From NCBI RefSeq assembly GCF_021730395.1, contig NC_069376.1, positions 18,819,001 to 18,883,000 of the forward strand: DNA of 64,000 nt, read 5' to 3'. A program made the translations under genes and the position numbers. The stretch is from Mercenaria mercenaria. Taxonomy: Eukaryota; Mollusca; Bivalvia; Venerida; Veneridae. This document shows, in pieces, positions 55,721 to 64,000 of the stretch (the stretch's first letter is position 1; every line of letters begins with the position of its first letter). The notes beneath the pieces are model-generated. The model did no database searches and was not told where the DNA came from. It saw nothing but the letters and a program-made list of their open reading frames with translations.

Positions 55721-58700
55721 GTATCTCCGCTTGATTTCTTCTAAACAGATTGACCTTTAACAAACTTGGTCTGAAGCATCCTTGTAAAATATTTTCTCAT
55801 TATTATTCTTGGCTCCATTAAAGGGCTGCCAGAACTAAAAATAGAAAAGACATTAAAGAACTTATTTTTATGAACCACGTTAGGGATACGCACCAAATTT
55901 GGGATGTTACATCCTTGTACTGCCCTCAAGTTTATTTAAATGAATTCGCTTGGCCCCCTTTTAGAGGCCGCCACATCTTACAACTGAACTAGAATGTTGA
56001 TGCCCAACGTTATTTGTTGCCGCACAGCCTCACTGAACATTTCAGCCAATTAAAAGTAAAGAATGCATACAGGTCAAAGTTACAACAGCAATAACATATA
56101 TCTGACATGGCTTTTGACCCTTTAGTGTGACTTTGATCTTTAGGAAAGGTACCTATGTCCTGAGGCAATACTCTGTTCCACTCAGGTAATCATATCTGCC
56201 AAATAAAAGTAGAAACGCTGAAAAATCATGTTCTAGAAAAGATCTTGTATGACCTTTGACCCTATGTGTGAGACTTGATCCATTAAAGTAAAGTGTGAAG
56301 GAGCAACTTATTCTGTGCGTTTCTAAAACTGATAAAGTAAAATATTTATTCGAACTTGCTTGGAATTTTCGATCAGTAGGTATATATACTGGGAATGATA
56401 TCATACTACTATACTTAGAGATGATTAATTACATTTTAGCAACATTTTATGACACTTTTCACATGTTCTATTCAATATTTATTTCAGGACGGAACGGCTT
56501 TTTAAACGGGGATAGTATAATTGTTAATAATAATTAACAATAATATTATTAATAATAATAATTGATAATAGTATAACAATATGTATTATTGTTTCACTAC
56601 CTTTTATTTTCTCCTATTATTGTTAAAACTCATTTACAGATCTTTTTGTTTCCGTTTACATTTTTTTTTGTATTTCAATAAAACCGTCTGTTTCACGTTT
56701 CTCTATCCCTGTTGTCAAGATTTTATAAAATCTGAACTAATTGAATTTTCTGAACTAATTGGCAACTTTTCAAAATGCAAAATGATATCGTTAGAATTAA
56801 TTCATTTCAATCTATCTGGCTTGTGCAAGAGGGTATAGATAAGGCAATCGTAACATTAAAAGCTCGCATTTCCATTATAAGTTTTCAAAACAAATTTTAG
56901 ATAAATGCAATATAAATGTTTTGTATTCTCTACCATTCCAAAAGCAAAACAGGTTTAACTGACTTTTTTCTTTTGTCAAAAGAATCTGTTTTTGTCGGTC
57001 TGTCATGCTAGGAAATAGGATCATCCTGTAGATCTACTGCTGCAATAATTTTAGGTCTCTCTACAACGGCAACCTGGTCCTATCCAAATATTAAGGTCAA
57101 GGGCAATCATATCTTAATGTACGTTGATTTTATTTGATGGATGGATGGATGGATGTTTATATTTTGTATGATATTCATCACCGAAGTTTAGTTTTAGTCT
57201 CCATCGTCTCTGAGGAGCTAGCACATTCGACTCAAGCAGATAGCAACTACTTGTAAATTTTCGTGGATTTTCTTACTTTAATTAATAATAATTACAAATA
57301 AGTCTTTGAATTAAATGCATATAAAATATATGTACTCATTTTATTTAGTAAATGTGCCGGCACCCCTTATTTTGATAAACGGGTTTCGTGACGAGAGGTA
57401 ATTACGTCAAAGCAAATATCGACACTCGTTGAATCTTATTTTAAGCTTTAACTAGGTATTCAGTACTTAACAATAGGAATAATTAGATGCAAAAAATACC
57501 TGATGTCAGTAACATCATCAAAATGGTATAACAGCTTTTTCAACTGCTGTAACTGCAGGCGAGTTCTTTACTGGTAGTACAAGCAATTTAAAACTGTTGT
57601 AACTGCTGGCAATAATAGCAGTTAACTGTGGTAACTGCTGGCATAGCCATAATTACTGAGCTCTAGATCTTCAAGCTCTTCCTCCTGGTATTTAATTTAG
57701 CTGCTTGTTAAACGTTTCATGGTAGAAGAACGTTAATGCCTGCATTATTCCTGTTACAGCTGACGTAAAATCCGCCGAAAATGTCAGAACGCTTCCGCAC
57801 CCCAACCCCCGTAAAAAATGCGATATACAGACAATAACCATCGGCTTAAGGTTAATGAGTTAATGATAGGCGTAATTGCTTTTAAAAAAATATCGTGCCA
57901 TTTTATGAATTTTTCGAAGAAGCACATCAAGCCGATTACAAAATGTCCCAAATGATTAAAACAAATCAACTTATATGAATTAGAACGCCATAAGAGACTT
58001 TAGAATCACCCGAGGAACTATTTTTTGCGTGACTGTGCATTTTCGCGTGACTGTGCACAGTAGTATTAGAGTATATTACTAACTTTTAATGGTTCGATGA
58101 AATATGACGTTACGGTAACGCTTTTGATGTAAATCTTTTTGCAGCATTGTGTAAAAGTCTATTACATATCTAGTTCTTAAGAAATCATCTGACACAATTT
58201 TAAACAAATAATAGCTAGCTAGGGTTGTAATAGCGTAGACCACGTGAAGGTGTGCTTATGAACTTCTATCAGAAAAGAACAGAACAGAACAGAACAGAAC
58301 AGATATTTTATTAATGTAAACAATACATGTATCTTGTTAATACAACATGAGATTTTACATATAATACAATACACGTGATAGGCAAAATGACTTTTAAGTA
58401 TCTGCAGAGAATGAACAGATCTGATTTTAACCATTGGGTAGGCATAGGAAATAGAGATCAATATAACTGCACCTTTACTAATCCTACCAGGTGTTCTGTA
58501 TTACAAAAGTGGTTCTATTGTGACATTTTGATGCAAGCAAAACTGTATTATCTGCACTAATATTTACCTACTGGTACTTCATTTTATTATTGGCTTGTTA
58601 AAAGTTAATTTTTTACCATATGTAAGTTGACAGAATCATAGGAACCATGTCTTGAGGGGTAAATCAAACAGAAATGAATAAATCCTAAATGACTTTGTTG

Positions 58701-59636
58701 TGCAAAAAAGTATGATATTGTGTCTAAAACAGTTTTCATTTTCCACTCAATTGTGTAATTGAAAGGGAAGTAAACTAATAGATCTCTACTTATATGTACT
58801 AGCCCAAGGCAAGAGTTGTCATTTTTTTGTGAATCACAACTTTAAATTAAAAATTAAAACTTCTGTTATTAATATTAACAAAACTATTATAAACTTCACA
58901 TTTGTGAAATCATTTTTGGTTATTTCAAGGACTTGGAAATCAATTTCTAGACTTTACGATTATCCGTCTTATAAAATTTCACTTAAGCCGGTGCCAGGGG
59001 GCATAAGAGGTGTTGACCAGTTCTTTACCTAAACCGGATCTGTTATTTAAAAGCTCGGTTTCACTCTATGCAAAACTTGACAGAGTTTATTACGATAGAA
59101 AATGTTGCTTATATCAACAGCAAAGTTAATAATAATGAAAAATTAGATAGTTTGCCCCTCTTTCAGCTTTTGTTACAAATTAGGTGACAATTTTTCAAAA
59201 TACAGGCATTTAAATTACCACTATCCAAATTTGCTACTAGATTTGATTGTTCCATATACTAGCCATTGGAAATATGTCATTTTTATGTAGAATAAAGGAC
59301 AGCTTTTTAGTATTTTTAATTTACAATTAGTTATAAGTTTCATAATGAATATATAATGGCTTTAGAAATAAATATCACACAATTTAGTTTTTTAAACAAT
59401 ACATGTCCTAGAGGATGTTACAAACCTTTAAACTTCCTTGAATAGCACACGGATTTAAAACTTTTGTCTTAATTTAACGTTTAAGGGTTTAGACTGGTTC
59501 TCTATGAAAAAGTCCGTGTAAAGTGTAACACAACTGCCCAATTTAAATGAGCATTGTTCCGCAATGTTTCGGAACGCGCCTACACCAATATCAATTTAAA
59601 TACGTACAAAATAAATTCCTAATTTTATAGTTATAG
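55721..59636. other. Intergenic with minor repeats
   Basis: No gene recognised. (GGAT)n at 57137-57154; short AACTGCTG repetitions at 57540-57650; (AACAG)n at 58275-58302. 58975-59085 is an inverted relative of the 3'-UTR insertion found in SDR copies 2, 4 and 5. ORFs of 60-85 residues here carry no domain I can name. Confidence 0.4.
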
Positions 59637-59756
59637 GTTATTAGACTTCTATCGAGAAATATGCACGAGTGCTGCGGAAATATAGCGCGACTTCAGGAGT
59701 GAAATATCATTCCGCAAAAGAAATATAGCATATTTCTCGGTGCAAATCTGATAATC
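59637..59756. mobile_element. Probable MITE with CGAGAAATATGC ends
   Basis: TTATTAGACTTCTATCGAG and AAATATGC at the left are mirrored, imperfectly, by GCATATTTCTCGG and AATCTGATAA at the right. The interior has GCGGAAATATAGC / TTCCGCAAAAGAAATATAGC. It may extend to about 59950. Non-coding. Confidence 0.45.
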
Positions 59757-60265
59757 TTTTTATTACATACACATATTGCGCTTATAATTATTATACAAAT
59801 GATATAATTTGTTTCTTAGCGTGAGTAAAATATTGAAAATATCGTCGTTAAAGAACTTTTGAACGCGACCACATGCATGAAATTGACGTCAGAAATGACG
59901 TCACGCACCCGATATGAAATTTGAACGTCAATATGGAAAAAATTGACGTTCCAGCTTCCTCTGTAACATGGAGTTTATGAATGAGTATATTATAATTCGG
60001 TGTCTTGCCAATGCCGAATAAATATACATGATAAAGAAGTACGAAATAAGTAAGTGGTAAAGGAAAAAGAATGGTTATAAAAACCAAAACGTTTTATGTT
60101 ACTTATTTAGAACTATCCTGTAAAGCTTTCTCCTCACATAAAATCAGACTGTCATACCTACACATCTAACAATTACATTTCTTTAGCAAATATGGCAAAA
60201 ATGAACAAAGACAAATGGAAAGCTACTTTCTATAACAGTTCCTCCAAAACGAAACCATCTAGTTG

Positions 60266-60465
60266 GGTATATAGGGATGTGGTTTATATATTGGTTTGGT
60301 ATATATATGTATGGATGAGGTGTATATATGGCTTTGGTGTATATATGGGTTTGGTGTGTATATGGATGTGGTGTATATATGGCTTTGGTGTATATATGGA
60401 TGTGGTGTTGATATGGATGTGGTGTATATATGGGTTTGGTGTATATATATGGATATGTATTGATA
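60266..60465. repeat. TATATGGNTTTGGTG minisatellite
   Basis: About a dozen 15-16-base units of the type TATATGGATGTGGTG / TATATGGCTTTGGTG. All four overlapping ORFs on both strands are tandem-repeat artefacts. Confidence 0.8.
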
Positions 60466-60899
60466 TATCCAAAAAGTGTTATTGACGAAGTAAAGTGTAA
60501 AGTCATAAAGGATATTCAACATATACCAAACACATTATAAACAATAATGCATTACAATTAACATAAAACATATATCAAAACAATGAATATCTGCCATGTA
60601 ATTTTTGTTGTTAGTAGATATTTTGTACTCAAATTATATGGTATAGAACTAGTCCACAAAAGTGAAATTCATAATTAGCAGTGTTGTATAGTTACAACAC
60701 AAATATTTTTCCTTACATGAAACTACATAAAAGCCTTTGACCCCAAATGGAAATTTTTGAAAGGTTCTAAAATTGTTATTGCTCAGGTTGTTATATACGT
60801 CACTTAGTTCGTTTCCATGATTGGAAACGTACGTTGTGGCGCAACTTAAGAAAGTTTGCCTTTCGTTCCTTAACGATCTGTCAATTCAGAAAAATTTAC

Positions 60900-61265
60900 G
60901 GCAAACTGTAATAATAACAAATTGTTTAAACAACAAACTGTGATTAAACAACGACATACGGTAATATAATAACAATCTGTAATAATAATATTCAGTAACG
61001 ACAGACTGTACTATAAAAGCGACAGACTGTAATATAAGAACAATCTGTAATAACAACAAACTTTAATAACAACAAAATGTGATACTGCAATGACAGACTG
61101 TAATATAATAACAATCTGTAATAACAACAAACTTTAATAACAACAAACTGTAATTTTGCAATGACAGACTGTAATATAATAAAATTCTGTAATAACACCA
61201 AACTGTATTGTAATTACTGACAGAAATATAATTACAAACTGTAATGTAAATACAAAATGCGATAT
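60900..61265. repeat. AT-rich degenerate tandem repeat, CTGTAATAACAAC type
   Basis: Repeated strings GACAGACTGTAATATAA and AACAATCTGTAATAACAAC at irregular spacing. The minus-strand ORFs over it (60992-61334) are repetitive and not genes. Confidence 0.65.
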
Positions 61266-61279
61266 AAGAACTATATATC

Positions 61280-61451
61280 TAAGGTAGTGGATCCGCATTA
61301 ATACTCGCCAATTTTTCGTTTGGCAATTCGCCATTCTTCGGACGTAAAGTAGCTGACTGTGCTAATAACTTTTCGTAAATACCGGAAAATGCCGAACTCG
61401 CACGTGAGGAGTACGTAATTTGCCGATTGTCATTTCGGGTCCACTACCTTA
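61280..61451. mobile_element. 172-bp MITE with TAAGGTAGTGG ends
   Basis: Inverted ends TAAGGTAGTGGATCCG and CGGGTCCACTACCTTA enclose 140 bases of moderately GC-rich sequence. It lies just downstream of the GPCR gene. No coding region; superfamily not assigned. Confidence 0.65.
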
Positions 61452-61466
61452 CATAATTAAACAAAT

Positions 61467-62498
61467 TTAATTGCTTTGATTGCGATAAAAACAAATAAAT
61501 CTAGCAGCAATAGAAAACACTTCCTTACAGTCGTCTCTGAAATCGTTTCCTGTAAAACAATACAAGAGGAAATTCAAACTGTTGTTTAGATATACAGTAA
61601 TGGCACAAAGAAAAGACAAAACGGTATAGTAGTGTTGTGAGGTACTAAGATCAATTCTCTCGTACATATCTAGAATATTCAGCATTGTCAGTAAAATTGA
61701 GAAACACTAAAGAACACTTACTCCCAAACATAATTTTGTTACACGTTTGACTACATTTTGGCTTCTGTTACTACTAATAGCATTTCTTTTTAGCCAGAAC
61801 ATACGTACTACGATGATGATATTGCTTGTGGTAATCAGTGAGAATGGGAGAAGGCAAAGGAAGTATACACCTGATAGTTCATCGCTGATAATGCAAAGTC
61901 TATTGTAATCATATATACCACATATACCATCTATCACTGACACGCAAAAAAAGTTAAAGGTATTCAATGCAGCCAGAATCACCAAACAAACCGCAAAAGC
62001 TATCTTGGCTCTTTGGTTTGAACCTTTTGTATTAAACCTAAAAGGAAAACATAAACTTAGCATTCTCTCAATGGATAAACAAACAATTATCCAAGCTGAG
62101 AGCTGAGGGGCAAAAAAGTAGCAGAACGCAGATAGTTTGCAATATACAATGGACTGTATGTCAGTTAGAATATATTTACTGATGTTAATTTCGTAAATAA
62201 AAAAATATGTTACAGCAAAAATGTCACTCGCCGCTAAAAATTTGAAATAGGTAGAACATGACACGTGGCGACTTTTTTTGCCTGTAACCCAAATGATCAA
62301 AGAAAGTGTATTCCCTACTGCACCAATAAGGAATTCAACGACTATAGTATAAAACTGTATTATGTCCAAAGTCAAATATTTATCATCATAATCAGTGTTG
62401 TTGTTATCTTCATCCACATAACCCACGAGATAGTCGTGACTGTTATAGTTAAATGTGTCGTTTTCTGTGAAATTCCGTTTGAACATGTGGCTATCCAT
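61467..62498 (-). pseudogene. Rhodopsin-type peptide-receptor-like GPCR, one in-frame TAG
   Basis: A single-exon seven-helix receptor of about 342 residues from ATG at 62498. The N-terminus has three N-glycosylation sequons (N9, N13, N33). TM1 contains GN (N63), TM2 LAASD (D92), the conserved Cys at TM3 is C120, and ERM at 144-146 stands for DRY. TM5 has LLPFS (P218), and the TM6 entry is VTKLCLGVSVL (253-263). A TAG at 61707-61709 interrupts TM6. The same frame then continues CFSILLTMLNILDM, a TM7 ending NNSLNFLLYCF (NPxxY position) and a short tail. The lost residue is probably the Trp/Gln preceding CFS. Outlook: a pseudogene, a null allele, or an assembly error; a GTAAGT string at 61711-61716 (read on minus) also allows a spliced form. 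Resembles FMRFamide/neuropeptide-type receptors expanded in molluscs, but the ligand is unknown. Confidence 0.8.
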
Positions 62499-63814
62499 GC
62501 TTTAGTCCACACTAAAAACGTATATTTCAGTGCAATCACAGACCAAAATATAAATATGTTTCTATTATAATAGTTTAACTTCATTCATCTTCCACCGAAA
62601 TCAAATTATTCGTCCACTTTCTGTTAATTATCGTTTATATTTCATTACACATGTTGTTTTTTTTACGTGAGTTTGATATATGCAATGTTGTGTTATAAAT
62701 TACTATGAGATATCGAATGATGTCGATAGAGAGTTCAGTAATCATCAAGCTGTATGTCTTTGAATTGGAATTTGTAACTGATGTTCTACAGACCTTCCTC
62801 CGGTTTATTTTACTGTTACTGTAATAAGCTGATCAACCTAAGCTGCCTCTAAGCAAATAATTAGAAACAATATGATAAGTTTATCATCCAGTTAATTCGG
62901 TAGATGAACAAGCAAAGATTCCATATCGATCAAATTTAATGTAACACTACCTGACATGACATAACTTAGCGCCGACTCTTTATATATGACATGCTTATCT
63001 TTCACTATAATTGTTTATTTTTCGATACTGACTTAAATTGACAAACTCGTAGAATTTGACTGAATATTTAAACTTTATGTTTTTACAGCCGTTTTCAAAA
63101 TTAAAATGCTATATGTAATAGTTACTCCTCCATTTTAGTGGCAGTAGCTATGTAAGGGTGTACACTATTTTAAACATAACACACAATACTATCGACACTA
63201 TTGTTTACTTTTTCAAATATGACTTTGAGCGTAAAATGACTTTAATGGAATTTCTCTCCGAACTTTACTCTCCGAACAGTCACTTTATCAACACTCAATT
63301 TGAGAAAAAAGAGTAACAAACAGGCCGTATATGACTGCGTCATTTCACATACAAGACGAAAATTTGTCTGAAAAAAAAGAGAGATCATTTTAAAATTTAC
63401 ACACATTCAGCACTTGACTGTCGCTTAACATTTCAGTTTCAAAAGTATCAACTCAGTCTTAAAGAGTTCGGTACCAGTATTTGGCCCTTTTATATCTATC
63501 TATTATTATTTATTATTATTCTCTTTTAAAGTTCACAGTTGAAAAAGAAGTTGACATGCTCATTTTTTAAAGATTTCCATTGTTTTCCTCGTCACTAAAT
63601 TTTATTCCTGAACTCAACAATAAAGCTTTATAAAATGGACAGTACTATGGAACGCTTATTTAATATCCTTTTACTGCGCTTTAACCATTATCCAGGGATA
63701 TAAATATTTGTGTTAATATATTGATATAATGACAGTAGTTCATTATGCATTATCCTAAGTAGGCTTTTAATATATCAAACTGGGATTACAATCGATAGGT
63801 ATAATGATTAAATT
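62499..63814. other. Intergenic upstream of the GPCR
   Basis: AT-rich, no gene or clear repeat recognised. It would contain the promoter of the minus-strand receptor, but no element can be named. Confidence 0.4.
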
Positions 63815-64000
63815 GAATTGCAGACTAACAGAGGTACAACTAACCAGTTATCCTCATTCATTAATATAACTTAAACAAGAATTAAAAGGAAATTATCAAC
63901 ATTTACTGCCTTTTTAGATTTTAAAAAAGCGTATGATACTGCCTTTGGCATAAGTTGAATAGTACTGGTACGAGAGGTAAAATGCTAGAATTTCATTTGA
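63815..64000 (+). mobile_element. LINE reverse-transcriptase fragment, cut by the window end
   Basis: In one frame the translation reads ELQTNRGTTNQLSSFINIT, a stop, then KLSTFTAFLDFKKAYDT, which is the RT domain from the 'GFR-x-RG-TT-Q' motif to the first catalytic Asp in FLDFKKAYD. After a missing base near 63945 it continues HKLNSTGTRGKMLEF, again typical of LINE RT. The 186 bases thus hold one nonsense codon and one frameshift. It is a decayed copy running rightward out of the window. Clade not determinable from so little. Confidence 0.7.

Noticed and set aside
57784-57969. 61-residue minus-strand ORF ending VYRIFYGGWGAEAF
   Set aside because: Too short, no neighbours, and the tail reminds me of peptide readings of common molluscan repeats; not supported as a gene.
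60183-60522. Three overlapping repetitive ORFs on the minus strand and one on the plus strand
   Set aside because: They are readings of the TATATGGNTTTGGTG minisatellite.
61711-61716. Splice donor GTAAGT as proof of an intron in the GPCR
   Set aside because: The helix continues in the same frame directly after the TAG, so a nonsense change explains the data more simply; splicing is kept only as an alternative.

Overview
The window is nuclear DNA of a multicellular animal, almost certainly a marine bivalve mollusc (a clam of the venerid kind is my best guess). The grounds are AT-rich non-coding sequence, sparse and mostly single-exon genes, and a dense load of repeat families I associate with bivalves: the GAGCCGCRCCATGAGAA palindromic element, the 'GACCTAGTTTTTGACCCCACATG' tandem element closed by a GAGCACTTCGTGCTC hairpin, the 'GGTCAAAGATCAAAT' tandem repeat, and a short SINE ending in GTTGAAAAACGGCGTTAAACC plus (AAAC)n. 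There is nothing prokaryotic here: no operons, Shine-Dalgarno sites or CRISPR.

The main content is a same-strand tandem array of six copies of a classical short-chain dehydrogenase/reductase (SDR) gene of the retinol dehydrogenase/WWOX-like type, starting at 1237, 15556, 21313, 32987, 39660 and 48067. Five have an uninterrupted coding exon of 324-327 codons with all catalytic residues. The third (21313-22286) is a pseudogene with a nonsense codon and a 1-base deletion. Copy 1 is an old, diverged paralog with unrelated flanks. Copies 2-6 sit in larger duplicated segments. Distal 5' flanks pair copies 2/4 and 3/6, a 3'-UTR insertion is shared by 2/4/5, and coding sequence groups 2/3/6 against 4/5, so copy 2 looks like a gene-conversion mosaic. 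Every copy encodes a conserved N-terminus (MGSRAS or MGGSAS) that fits an N-myristoylation signal. Four or five copies have a plausible 3' splice site just before the start codon, which suggests an untranslated leader exon.

Between and inside the duplicated segments lie many transposon-derived pieces: several TIR elements (MITEs), a foldback element, a pogo-like element with TA duplications, SINEs, an internally deleted LINE that keeps an endonuclease domain (36271-38058, minus), and minisatellites. At 5100-8340 a roughly 470-bp TIR element is tandemly amplified three times with its spacer, inside a larger inverted repeat.

The right third (about 51-64 kb) has no recognisable gene until a minus-strand rhodopsin-type peptide-receptor-like GPCR at 61467-62498. 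It is complete from N-terminus to tail except for a single in-frame TAG in TM6. The last 190 bases carry a LINE reverse-transcriptase fragment that runs off the window.
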